Positions 46,146 through 54,101 of a DNA stretch of 64,000 bases are shown piece by piece. Made by a program: the position numbers and the translations under genes. The DNA lies in NCBI GenBank assembly GCA_003221035.1, contig QHUB01000011.1, positions 1 to 64,000 of the forward strand, given 5' to 3'. This DNA is from Gemmatimonadota bacterium. Its GTDB lineage: Bacteria; Gemmatimonadota; Gemmatimonadetes; Gemmatimonadales; GWC2-71-9. Below the pieces are notes generated by a model, which made no database searches, was not told where the DNA came from, and was given only the letters and a program-made list of their open reading frames with translations. Each line of letters opens with the position of its first letter. Within the stretch, counting starts at the first letter, position 1.

Positions 46146-46988
46146 ATGGAAGCAATTCGGCAGCTGTGTGGATTTGCGGCGGCACTCGAACGTCTGCTCG
46201 TCGCCGAGAACGCCGACAAGCTCGAAGCGATGTGGGACGACTTGGATCTTGGTCAGCTTGGTTGGGAAGCGCTGGCACTCGCCCGCCGCGCGAACACCGA
46301 AGCACTCGAGCCTGCACTCGCCGAAGTCGATCGCCGCTTGCTCGCCGCGCTGGAGCGTTGTCGCGCGTTTCTCGATCCGCACATCGTCACGTTCCGTGTA
46401 CCCGAGCTCGAGCGCTGGCAGCATGCCGCCGCCGCGGCGTTGGTCGGCGCGCGCTGGGGCGTCGCCGGTCTGCGCACCGTCATCGCCGACTCGAGGGCCC
46501 CGCTCGGGCGCCGCTATTTCGCCTTTCTGGCGCTCGCCGAACGCCATCCGAAGGACGCGTGGCCGTTATTCGCGAAGTATCTGTCCACACCCGGCGCACA
46601 TCATGCGTTCGTGGCCGCGGCCGTCGAAGCGGCGCGGTACTATCCGGGCCACGCGCCCGACGTGATCGCGTTGTTTCAGCGGATTCGCGGGGATGAGATG
46701 TTGCGGCGCTTCCTCGCCCCGAAGATCCTCGCGTCGCTCTACGTCCTCGGCGACCCCGCGGCCCTTCCTCTATATGAGGAGCTCCTCGTCGCGGGTCACA
46801 CCAACCGGGACGTGGAACGTTGTGAGGTCACCCGCGCCCTCGTCGGCGTGCGGAAGTTGACGGGACGGCTGGCCGCGAGCAGCAAATATCCCGATCCCGC
46901 GGAACCCGGCGTTATCCGGGCGCTCGATGAGGCACAGCGGATCTTTGAAGAGAAACGGGACCGGCTCGAGCCCGTCGTGGTTATTTGA
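46146..46988 (+). CDS. HEAT-like repeat protein
   Basis: 280 residues, helical and Ala/Leu/Arg-rich, with paired-helix units (about 90-250: WQHAAAAALVGARWG, AWPLFAKYLSTPGAHHAFVAAAVEAARYY, MLRRFLAPKILASLYVLGD). It lacks a signal peptide, so cytoplasmic. HEAT-type folds bind proteins. No specific family recognised. Convergent with the hydrolase gene (8-base overlap). Confidence 0.5.
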   Translation: MEAIRQLCGFAAALERLLVAENADKLEAMWDDLDLGQLGWEALALARRANTEALEPALAEVDRRLLAALERCRAFLDPHIVTFRVPELERWQHAAAAALVGARWGVAGLRTVIADSRAPLGRRYFAFLALAERHPKDAWPLFAKYLSTPGAHHAFVAAAVEAARYYPGHAPDVIALFQRIRGDEMLRRFLAPKILASLYVLGDPAALPLYEELLVAGHTNRDVERCEVTRALVGVRKLTGRLAASSKYPDPAEPGVIRALDEAQRIFEEKRDRLEPVVVI

Positions 46989-47805
46989 CGAAGGCAGCCA
47001 GTTTGTCGCGGTAGACATCCCCGCCCAGGTCGTACGTGTCGTTGTGTCCCGCCCCCTCGATCATCACGAAGTCGACCGGACCGCCGGCCGCGGCCGCGAC
47101 GTCACGGCCCATCTTGATCGGGACGAGCACGTCGGCGGTGCCGTGGAAGACGAGGGTAGGGCAGTGAATGCGGGGCATCCGGCCGATGTTGTCGAGGCCG
47201 ATTCGCACGAGAAACGCGGGGAAGATGCGGTAGTGCCGCGCCGCCATGCCCCGCGCGCTCGTGAATGGGGATTCGAGAATCAGGCCGGCCACTTCGTGGC
47301 TCGCGGCGGTATGGGTCGCGGCCGCGCTGCCGAGGGAGCGCCCGTAGGCGTAGATGCGGCGCGGATCGATGTCGGGCCGGCTGGCCAGCGCGTTGTAGGC
47401 GAGATCGGCCGCCTCATACATTCCCGCCTCGGTCGCCCGGCCCTCGCTGGCGCCGTAGCCGGGGTAGTCGAGAACAAGAAGGCCGGCATTTTGAGGGCGG
47501 AAGTCTCGGATTATCGGCCAAATTGCCCCGATCGTCTCACCATTGCCGTAGAACCAGAGCAGGGCGGGGGTTTTCGCCGCCCCTTCGCCGCCCGCCGCCG
47601 CCGCTGTTTTCGCCGCCCGCAGGTACCAACCGACGAGCCGCGTCCCATCCTGCATCCGCAACTCTATCCGCTCGCCGTATCCTATGGTCTGCGTCGGATT
47701 CGGGAGCGGCGCACGCGGGGCCGGGAACGTGATCCTCTCCTGCAGACCCCATAGCAGGACCGCGACAATCACGTAGATCCCGGCGAGCCCGGCTACGATG
47801 ACCAT
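46981..47805 (-). CDS. Membrane-anchored alpha/beta hydrolase
   Basis: 274 residues from ATG 47805. An N-terminal helix (about 1-22) is followed by the hydrolase fold: LLWFYGNGETI (oxyanion HG-like), LVLDYPGYGASEG, the nucleophile Ser in YAYGRSLGSAAA, DVLVPI near the Asp, and His in GAGHNDTYD. Such BEM46-like enzymes are esterases or peptidases of unclear substrate. It diverges from the ADP-ribosylglycohydrolase across an A/T-rich spot. Confidence 0.85.
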   Translation of the reverse strand: MVIVAGLAGIYVIVAVLLWGLQERITFPAPRAPLPNPTQTIGYGERIELRMQDGTRLVGWYLRAAKTAAAAGGEGAAKTPALLWFYGNGETIGAIWPIIRDFRPQNAGLLVLDYPGYGASEGRATEAGMYEAADLAYNALASRPDIDPRRIYAYGRSLGSAAATHTAASHEVAGLILESPFTSARGMAARHYRIFPAFLVRIGLDNIGRMPRIHCPTLVFHGTADVLVPIKMGRDVAAAAGGPVDFVMIEGAGHNDTYDLGGDVYRDKLAAFVK

Positions 47806-47814
47806 GAGTGGTGT

Positions 47815-47828
47815 TAATTTATGGCGCA
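47815..47828 (+). promoter_or_regulatory. Leaderless -10 of the ADP-ribosylglycohydrolase gene
   Basis: TAATTT (47815-47820), 8 nt to ATG 47829, no ribosome site. The same A/T spot read leftward gives TTAACA 6 nt before the hydrolase ATG at 47805, so two divergent promoters may overlap. Confidence 0.4.
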
Positions 47829-48758
47829 ATGGACCGGGGGGATCCACAGCTCGTCTCGCGCGCCCGCGGCGCAATGCTGGGCCTTGTCGCCGGTAACCAG
47901 CTTGGCGTTCCCACCGAGCACCTCGGCACGCCGGACGCCATTCGGCAGGCATTCCCGAACGGCGTCACCGACCTCGCGCCTCCGCCCAAGAACTCGCCCT
48001 ACGACGACGATGCGGCGATGGCGCTGCTGCTCGGCGAGTCGCTGGTGTCGTCGCAAGGGTTCGATGCGAACGACGTCGCCCGCCGCTGGGTGAAGTGGAT
48101 GAAGGTGGATGGCCGCGGCATCGGCGCGACGACGAGGCGTGCGCTGACGCTCATCGACAGGGGCAAGGAGCCGTTCGAAGCGGGCCGGCTCGCGAACCAG
48201 GAGAACCCCGGCCGTTCGGCCGGCAACGGCAGCGTGATGCGGTGCGCGCCGGTCGCGCTCCTTTACCATAACGATCCCGACCGGCTGATGCGCGTTTCGA
48301 CCCAGCAGGCGGCGATCACGCACTCGGACGAGCGGTGTACATGGGGCGCCGTGGCGGTGAACCTCGCCGCGCGCGAGCTGCTGCACGGGAACATCTATTT
48401 CGTGGACGAAGTCCTGCACCGCATGGGCGATCGCGCGCCACGCGTGCTGCGCGACGCGATCCACCGCGTGCCGCGCGAGTCTGAGTCCGATCTTCCGATC
48501 GCGCGCGCGGGCGAAGCCGGTTATGTGGTGCACTGCGTCGAGATCGCGTTCTGGTTTGCCACGCACGACCGCTCGCTCGAAGAATCGCTCGTCTGTCTCG
48601 CCCAGGCCGGTGGGGACACCGACACCAATGCCGCGGTGGCCGGCGCGCTGCTCGGCGCGCGCTACGGACAAGTGGCACTGCCGCCGCGCTGGATGGATCA
48701 GATCACCGGCGTCGAAGGGATCGCGAAGCTCGCCGAGCGTTTGGTGACGGCGCTCTGA
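47829..48758 (+). CDS. ADP-ribosylglycohydrolase (DraG family)
   Basis: 309 residues from ATG 47829. All-helical fold with RARGAMLGLVAGNQLGVPTE, YDDDAAMALLLGESL (first metal-binding acids), AGNGSVMRCAPVALLY, and the second metal site AGGDTDTNAAVAGALLGARYG. It removes ADP-ribose from proteins or nucleic acids using Mg2+. Complete. No ADP-ribosyltransferase or toxin is next to it. Confidence 0.92.
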   Translation: MDRGDPQLVSRARGAMLGLVAGNQLGVPTEHLGTPDAIRQAFPNGVTDLAPPPKNSPYDDDAAMALLLGESLVSSQGFDANDVARRWVKWMKVDGRGIGATTRRALTLIDRGKEPFEAGRLANQENPGRSAGNGSVMRCAPVALLYHNDPDRLMRVSTQQAAITHSDERCTWGAVAVNLAARELLHGNIYFVDEVLHRMGDRAPRVLRDAIHRVPRESESDLPIARAGEAGYVVHCVEIAFWFATHDRSLEESLVCLAQAGGDTDTNAAVAGALLGARYGQVALPPRWMDQITGVEGIAKLAERLVTAL

Positions 48759-48760
48759 GC

Positions 48761-49300
48761 TTAGGGTTTGGGTTTCGGCTTCGACTGCGTGGCGGCCGGG
48801 CGGTAGTGCGCGATGCGATCCATGACGTCCCGGTCGTTCAGCGTAATCGAGATCACGCGCCAGTCACTCCCGCCGCGCCAGTTGAGCCGGATGAAGCGCC
48901 GCCCCTTGGTCCATTCCCACATGCTGCGCTCTTTGCGCAGGGGCGCGCCGAGGCGCCTGCGCATGTCATCCTGGGTCCGGCGCACGAGTGCGACTGCTCC
49001 CGAGTCGACGAACGAAATGACGGAGGTTCGCCCCTCGATCACGTTGGCGCTCAGGTAGAAGAGGGCGCTGTCCACAGGATCGCGCACCCGGACGCCGCAA
49101 TCCATTACCTGCGCCGTCTGGTGCATGGTCTGGCACGCCAGGATATCGTTGCTGGTCGGCGCCATAGCACGCGCCTGGGTCGCGAAATCGCGATAGATCA
49201 TCCCCGGCGTGAAGCCGCGGTAGGCAAAAGGACGCGAGGCTGCGGGGGGTGCCGCTGGGGCGGCCTGGAGGAGCATGAGCGAGATGAGCAGCGGAGTCAT
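48761..49300 (-). CDS. Exported protein of unknown function
   Basis: 179 residues. N-terminal hydrophobic segment MTPLLISLMLLQAAPAAPPA, then a domain with two cysteines (ILACQTMHQTAQVMDCGVRV) that may form a disulfide, and a Lys/Pro tail. TATATT sits 6 nt before the ATG with no ribosome site (leaderless pattern). No domain recognised. Confidence 0.55.
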   Translation of the reverse strand: MTPLLISLMLLQAAPAAPPAASRPFAYRGFTPGMIYRDFATQARAMAPTSNDILACQTMHQTAQVMDCGVRVRDPVDSALFYLSANVIEGRTSVISFVDSGAVALVRRTQDDMRRRLGAPLRKERSMWEWTKGRRFIRLNWRGGSDWRVISITLNDRDVMDRIAHYRPAATQSKPKPKP

Positions 49301-49312
49301 GGCGCCAATATA
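49301..49312 (-). promoter_or_regulatory. Leaderless -10 before the 49300 gene
   Basis: On the minus strand TATATT (49312-49307), then GGCGCC and ATG 49300. It lies directly downstream of the cold-shock gene terminator. Confidence 0.5.
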
Positions 49313-49347
49313 TGAAAAGCAAACGGACCCGGTGTGACCCGGGCCCG
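49313..49347 (-). terminator. Terminator of the cold-shock gene
   Basis: On the minus strand cgggcccggg (49347-49338) pairs with ccgggtccg (49332-49324), followed by TTTGCTTTT. A second hairpin with 7-bp arms (aggggca / tgcccct) lies at about 49357-49376. Confidence 0.75.
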
Positions 49348-49380
49348 CTTGTCGCAGGGGCAGCGCGGTGCCCCTACAAG

Positions 49381-49581
49381 TCAGGCCTTCCGGACGTTCT
49401 GCGCCTGCAGCCCCTTCGGACCCTGGGCGACGTCAAACTCGACGTTGTCACCCTCGGCGAGGCTGCGGAAGCCCTCGGCCTGGATCGCCGTGAAGTGGAC
49501 GAACACGTCTGGACCAGACTCCTGCGCGATAAAGCCAAAGCCCTTCGCGTCGTTGAACCACTTCACCTTACCCTTAGCCAT
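49381..49581 (-). CDS. csp: Cold-shock protein, CspA family
   Basis: 66 residues. [19 protein letters not shown] with RNP1 and VFVHFTAI with RNP2; ends [17 protein letters not shown] single-strand RNA/DNA chaperone that melts structure. AGAGGT ribosome site before the ATG. The leader of about 150 nt contains an intrinsic-terminator-like hairpin (49661-49690). Confidence 0.96.
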   Translation of the reverse strand: MAKGKVKWFNDAKGFGFIAQESGPDVFVHFTAIQAEGFRSLAEGDNVEFDVAQGPKGLQAQNVRKA

Positions 49582-49660
49582 ACTGTTCTACCTCTGCACA
49601 ATGGGGCAAACGCCCCGGACTGGAACGACCCACGCCACCGCGGCGGGGGCGGGCTCAAAC

Positions 49661-49690
49661 AAAAACCGCGAGACAGTGTGGTCCTCGCGG
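49661..49690 (-). promoter_or_regulatory. Terminator-like hairpin inside the cold-shock gene leader
   Basis: On the minus strand CCGCGAG (49690-49684) pairs with CTCGCGG (49672-49666), loop 11 nt, followed by TTTTTGTTTG. It lies about 85 nt before the csp start and downstream of its predicted promoter (49768-49740), so it could attenuate transcription. Confidence 0.7.
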
Positions 49691-49739
49691 AAGCGCAGAC
49701 ATCCGGTGACGGTGCCACGTTATGCTTGAACCGGGGGCA

Positions 49740-49768
49740 AAAGTATTAAGCCCCGGCGGCACTGTCAA
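49740..49768 (-). promoter_or_regulatory. Predicted csp promoter
   Basis: On the minus strand TTGACA (49768-49763), 17-nt spacer, TACTTT (49745-49740). It predicts a leader of about 150 nt, similar in length to E. coli cspA. Confidence 0.55.
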
Positions 49769-49856
49769 TCGCGACTGCCTGAAAGTCGCACGAACAGCGT
49801 TGCGACAGCATTATAGCAGCATCACTCTCAGTGCCCTTCTTGTACGAGGAACGCCA

Positions 49857-52277
49857 ATGCGCTTGCCCCTGTCGTTAGTCGTCCTCATGGCCGTGTGCGC
49901 GTCCGGTCCACTCGCCGCCCAGTCGAACGCCGAACGCATGGCGAACGATCGGTACACGCGTTCGCATGACTACGACCTCATCCATCAGCGGATCGAGGTC
50001 TCCAGGTTCAACTGGGATTCCACCTCGTTCGACGGCCGCGTGACGACGACGCTGGTGTCACTTCGGCCGGGGCTCGACTCGGTCATTCTGGACGCCGGCG
50101 CGAAGCTGCAGATCACCAGTGCGCTCCGCACGTCGCGCCACGGCGACACACTGGTGGTCCATCTGGCCAAAGCCATTGCTTATGGTGACACTGCCCGCTT
50201 CACGCTCTCCTATCACGGCGTGGTCACGAACGGGAAGGGTCTGACGTTCATCAATCCCGAGGGGCGCGCTCACCGCCCGCAGCAGATCTGGAGCCAGGGC
50301 GAAGACCACGACAACCACTACTGGTTTCCCACCTACGACTTCCCGAACGACAAGATGACGTGGGATCTGAGCGCGACAGTGCCCAAGGGCATGTTTGCTG
50401 TCTCGAACGGACACCTCGTTTCCGACGTCACGGCGCGCGATGGCTCGCGGACCGTCAGCTGGCGACAGGACAAGCCGTCCGCGACCTATCTCGTGTCGGT
50501 CGTGGTGGGGCCGCTCGCCAAGGTCCACGACACATGGCGGACGATTCCGGTGGACTATTACGTCTACCACGATGACTCGGCGCTGGCGCGTCCGCTGTTC
50601 AAAAGCACGCCCGACATGATCGAGACCTACTCGCGGCTGACGGGCGTCCCCTTTCCGTGGGCGAAATACGCGCAGACGACGGTGGCCGACTTTTTCGGCG
50701 GCATGGAAAACGTCAGCGCCACGACACTCGTCGACTGGCTACCGGGATCGCGCGACTACCAGGACCGGCCGTGGTATCTGTGGATCCTGATTCCTCACGA
50801 GCTGTCGCATCAGTGGTTCGGCGATTACGTCACCACGGAAAACTGGGCCAACATGTGGCTCAACGAAGGGTTCGCGGAGTTCATGCCCGGCCAATACTGG
50901 GCACAGAAGCTCGGCGCCCGCGCCGAAGAGGACTATTACCTGGACGAGTACAACCAGTTCATGCAGATCGATCGCGACCGGCGCATGCCGCTCGCGTCAC
51001 TCGGCTCGAACAACATCTATCCAAAAGGTGCGCTGGTCCTGCAGATGCTCAAACAGTATCTGGGCGACCGGCGATTCTGGACCTCGGTCAATGGCTACCT
51101 GAAGGCCCATGCGTTCGACAACGCGACCACCGACGATTTCCGTCAGGCGGTGCTCGAAGCGACAGGTGAGAACCTCGACTGGTTCTGGGATCAATGGATC
51201 TATCAGGCCGGCTATCCGGAGCTCACCGTTACGACCAGGTACGACTCGAGCACAGCGACACTGAGCGTCGTGGTGCAACAACTACAGCAGGACAGCGCCA
51301 AGGCCGACAGCACCGGCCTGCGCTACACCACACCTACCGCGTTCCGCCTGCCCGTGACGATTCGCGTCGGCACGGCGCGCGGCGATGTGAGCATGCGGGC
51401 CCAGCTCTCGCACCGTCAGGACACCATCCTCGTGCGCGATGTGAGGAGTGCACCGACGATGGTCGTCTTCGACGACGGCAATGCGATTCTGAAGCGGTTG
51501 AGCTTCGATGAGCCGACGGCGTGGCTCGCGACCCAGCTCGAGCGCGATCCCAACCTGTGGAACCGGCACTGGATCATCTCGCAGCTGAGCCAGCGTACGA
51601 AGGAACCAGCGGCCGGTGCGGCACTGGCAAAGGCGGCGACCAGCGCCGACTACTTCCTCGTCCGCGCCGCCGCCGTAGCAGCACTGGGGGACTTTCCGAC
51701 GACGGTCGCGTTGCCGGCGTTGCAGGCGGCGGCGACAGACACATCCGCGCCAGTCCGCGCCGCGGCGATTGAGGCGCTCGGGAGCGTGGGAGGCCCGGAG
51801 GCCGCGGCTCTCGCCAAAACGGCCTGGTCGCGCGATTCGAGTCCTGCGGTGCGCGCGGCCGCGGTGACCGCGATGGCACTCACCGACTCCGCAAACCGTC
51901 ACGCCATCGTGCTGGAGGCATTACGAACGCCATCCTACCGGGACGCGGTTCAGAATGGCGCGTACCGGGTGATCGCGCAGACGGGCGATACCAGCCTGGT
52001 CGATACAGTGGAAGCGCGAGCCGGCCAGGATCATTTTGCCGTCCACGTCCTGGCAGCCCTCGCCGCGCGCGGCAGCTCGCGGGCGTTGGACCTGCTGGTC
52101 CGGCATCTGGACGACGACCGGTCCTACGTGAGGAATTGGACGGTGGAAGCGTTCCGGTACTCGCTACCGCGCCCCATCGCGCAACCCAAGCTCCAGGCTG
52201 TCAGCGCGACCCTCAAGTTTGCCGACACCAAGGAGGCGGTTGCCGACCTGCTCAAGAGCTGGCAGACTGGCAGCTAA
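49857..52277 (+). CDS. M1-family zinc aminopeptidase with C-terminal HEAT repeats
   Basis: 806 residues from ATG 49857 with a signal peptide (MRLPLSLVVLMAVCASGPLAAQ). The exopeptidase signature GGMENVSATT and zinc motif HELSHQWFGDY-x-WLNEGFAEF (HExxH-x18-E) are intact. From about residue 570 to the end are HEAT-type repeats (AAAVAALGDFPTTVALPAL, VRAAAIEALGSVGG, VRAAAVTAMALTD). M1 enzymes remove N-terminal residues from peptides; secretion to the periplasm is inferred from the signal. Confidence 0.92.
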   Translation: MRLPLSLVVLMAVCASGPLAAQSNAERMANDRYTRSHDYDLIHQRIEVSRFNWDSTSFDGRVTTTLVSLRPGLDSVILDAGAKLQITSALRTSRHGDTLVVHLAKAIAYGDTARFTLSYHGVVTNGKGLTFINPEGRAHRPQQIWSQGEDHDNHYWFPTYDFPNDKMTWDLSATVPKGMFAVSNGHLVSDVTARDGSRTVSWRQDKPSATYLVSVVVGPLAKVHDTWRTIPVDYYVYHDDSALARPLFKSTPDMIETYSRLTGVPFPWAKYAQTTVADFFGGMENVSATTLVDWLPGSRDYQDRPWYLWILIPHELSHQWFGDYVTTENWANMWLNEGFAEFMPGQYWAQKLGARAEEDYYLDEYNQFMQIDRDRRMPLASLGSNNIYPKGALVLQMLKQYLGDRRFWTSVNGYLKAHAFDNATTDDFRQAVLEATGENLDWFWDQWIYQAGYPELTVTTRYDSSTATLSVVVQQLQQDSAKADSTGLRYTTPTAFRLPVTIRVGTARGDVSMRAQLSHRQDTILVRDVRSAPTMVVFDDGNAILKRLSFDEPTAWLATQLERDPNLWNRHWIISQLSQRTKEPAAGAALAKAATSADYFLVRAAAVAALGDFPTTVALPALQAAATDTSAPVRAAAIEALGSVGGPEAAALAKTAWSRDSSPAVRAAAVTAMALTDSANRHAIVLEALRTPSYRDAVQNGAYRVIAQTGDTSLVDTVEARAGQDHFAVHVLAALAARGSSRALDLLVRHLDDDRSYVRNWTVEAFRYSLPRPIAQPKLQAVSATLKFADTKEAVADLLKSWQTGS

Positions 52278-52278
52278 G

Positions 52279-52815
52279 TTATTGTGGAGTTGGAGGTTGC
52301 GCTTTAGCACTGTCAGGCCTGTAGAAGGCGGCCTGACTGGTCTTGAAGGCGAGCAGCGCGTCGTCGTAGCTCTTGAGCTTGGTCGTGAGGGCCGTGGCCA
52401 CCGCCGGATCGCGGCCGGCTGTACGCTCGCAAATCGGCAGCGCGTTCGTCAGCGTGTCCAGGCGGAGCGTGAGCTGCTTGGCCAGGATCCGGAGCGAATC
52501 GCTGTACGCACTTGGCTTCATCTTAGGACGGCCGCTGACGATGAAGGAGCGAGCCGTTCCGCATAGCCCGCCGAGGCGCTTGGCGGCGTGATGCCGTGTA
52601 GCGGAATCGGCTTGCTGGGTGCGGGACACACGGCTGAGGCCGTCGTGCAGCTGCGCGACGCCCCGCGTGACGGTCTTCAGGCCATCCATGTACTGGAGCT
52701 GCTCGATGCTGGGCGCGGGCGGCACCGCCGGCACCGTGTCCCTGTGCGCCGTCGTATCCTGCGCTTGCAGCGGCAGGACCACCATCGTGATCGCCGTCAC
52801 TATTGCAGCCAGCAT
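52279..52815 (-). CDS. Exported protein of unknown function
   Basis: 178 residues. Signal peptide MLAAIVTAITMVVLPLQAQ; AGGAG ribosome site upstream. The rest is helical and charged (QLHDGLSRVSRTQQADSATR, LRILAKQLTLRLDTLTNAL), with two Cys. No family recognised. Convergent with the aminopeptidase gene. Confidence 0.55.
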   Translation of the reverse strand: MLAAIVTAITMVVLPLQAQDTTAHRDTVPAVPPAPSIEQLQYMDGLKTVTRGVAQLHDGLSRVSRTQQADSATRHHAAKRLGGLCGTARSFIVSGRPKMKPSAYSDSLRILAKQLTLRLDTLTNALPICERTAGRDPAVATALTTKLKSYDDALLAFKTSQAAFYRPDSAKAQPPTPQ

Positions 52816-52847
52816 CCCACCGCTCCTCTAACTCTTGAATTCGTGGT

Positions 52848-52859
52848 TATTATCCTCAG
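52848..52859 (+). promoter_or_regulatory. Leaderless -10 of the 52860 gene
   Basis: TATTAT (52848-52853), then CCTCAG and ATG 52860; no ribosome site. Confidence 0.5.
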
Positions 52860-53480
52860 ATGGCCGCTCCCGCAACCTCGCGCATTCTCCGGACTTTTGA
52901 AGACCGCGCCGACGCGCTCGCGCACTTCTTCCAGCGTGCGGGGGAAGCACCGCGCCTTATCGCGTATGACGACGCGGTTGGGTTGCCGTTAGACCAGGCG
53001 CTCGCCGCACTCGAATGGACCGCGCAAGTCGGTATACTCGCCGCCGAGGATCTTGTTCATGCGGCGCGGCTCGGTCCGGATTCCGCTGCCATCGTCGTCG
53101 AGCGTCGCGATGGCGACGACCGCGTGTTCGTTTACTTCGGTCCACGCATGGACGCGCCGCCAGCCGACCCTTACGAAGGTACCTTGCTCTATGACGAGCC
53201 GGGAGTGCGTTCTTACATTTTTGCGCAACGCGGCCACGCGATCGCGCATTTCCTGAGAGCTACACATGGTTTGGGTGCGGCGCTCAGTCTGTTGTCACGT
53301 CGCGCGCCCGAGTTGCGTCACATCCGTCGCTGGACGCAGACGCTGTTTGCCGAGCCGGCGGTGGGACGCTCGACACAGCTGCTTGCTGGATGGTTCGCGA
53401 CGAGTGGCGCGGGGTTTCTATTCATTCCTGTCGACTCAAGTGAGCCGTTTGCCTACTGCGAAGTGGCGATCGAGGGCTAA
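52860..53480 (+). CDS. Hypothetical cytoplasmic protein
   Basis: 206 residues, mixed alpha/beta (DDRVFVYFGPRMDAPPADPY, VRSYIFAQRGHAIAHFLRAT). No signal peptide or known motif. It stands alone between an exported-protein gene and the structured RNA region. Function unknown. Confidence 0.5.
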   Translation: MAAPATSRILRTFEDRADALAHFFQRAGEAPRLIAYDDAVGLPLDQALAALEWTAQVGILAAEDLVHAARLGPDSAAIVVERRDGDDRVFVYFGPRMDAPPADPYEGTLLYDEPGVRSYIFAQRGHAIAHFLRATHGLGAALSLLSRRAPELRHIRRWTQTLFAEPAVGRSTQLLAGWFATSGAGFLFIPVDSSEPFAYCEVAIEG

Positions 53481-53622
53481 AAAGCGCAATGTGGGAACGT
53501 GCGCGCTGTGGATTCACAACTCCACATCATGTGGACGAGAGCCGGAACAGATTGTAGAGTCCCAGTTTACTCTCCACATGTCATGCACATCGAAGTAAGC
53601 TAACCCGAAGAAACATCGGCAC

Positions 53623-53650
53623 TTGCGCGGTTTTCACAGCCCCCTATATT
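53623..53650 (+). promoter_or_regulatory. Promoter of the structured RNA
   Basis: TTGCGC (53623-53628), 16-nt spacer, TATATT (53645-53650). Predicted start near 53657. Confidence 0.6.
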
Positions 53651-53656
53651 GATGTC

Positions 53657-54091
53657 ACGCGGCTTGGAGGGAAGGGTTGAGACCTGGCGTCTCAACAACG
53701 CCTTCAAGACGGGTCCGAACGGAAATTCCGGGGAGAGCGCCGATGCAACCAAGGGCTCAGGCGCTCGTTGATCCGGGAGTAAACTCACCGGGTCGGACAG
53801 CTGGGGCCAGTCGCGTTGCCCTAGCCACGTCGAAATGGTGCCTCGACGTGCAGTGCGGAAGGTCGGTCCGCGACCCGATCTGACCCGTAGCACTCACATT
53901 GGTGAACTGGGCGACCCGACGGGGTTGCCTAGGGATGGAAGCCGGAGCCTCTGTTTGCCCTACCGAGGACGAACCAGTCCATAGGTGGCGACGGAGAGAA
54001 GAACGAAGGGCGCAAGCCCTCGACTTCGGGTAGCCAATGTGTCGGAGCCCCCGGGCGAGCCTATCGAGCCGTCCCGGGGGCTTCGTGTTTT
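53657..54091 (+). ncRNA. Unidentified structured non-coding RNA, about 435 nt
   Basis: A gene-free stretch of about 620 bases (53481-54101) contains a promoter, several strong hairpins and an intrinsic terminator, and no credible reading frame. Stems seen: gttgagac 53676-53683 with 53689-53696; gagcgcc 53735-53741 with 53760-53766; ccgg/gagt hairpin about 53773-53792; cacgtcga 53826-53833 with 53843-53850; gcgga/tccgc about 53855-53871; ggcgaccc 53910-53917 with 53921-53929; a GNRA hairpin agggc-GCAA-gccct 54007-54020. I could not find the conserved cores of RNase P RNA, tmRNA (no CCA end), SRP RNA or 6S RNA. The rest of the stretch (53481-53622) shows nothing. Confidence 0.7.
54046..54091 (+). 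terminator. Intrinsic terminator of the structured RNA
   Basis: agcccccggg (54046-54055) pairs with cccgggggct (54073-54082), 17-nt loop, then tcgtgtttt. Confidence 0.85.
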
Positions 54092-54101
54092 CTGAACGCG
54101 C

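Noticed and set aside
53510-53580. ctccacat/atgtgga pieces as DnaA boxes
   Set aside because: None matches TTATCCACA closely and they are not clustered as at an origin.
53657-54091. RNase P RNA, tmRNA, SRP RNA or 6S RNA
   Set aside because: No GAGGAAAGUC-type P4 core, no CCA-ending tRNA-like domain, no SRP domain IV loop, and length unsuited to 6S. A covariance search is needed to exclude diverged forms.
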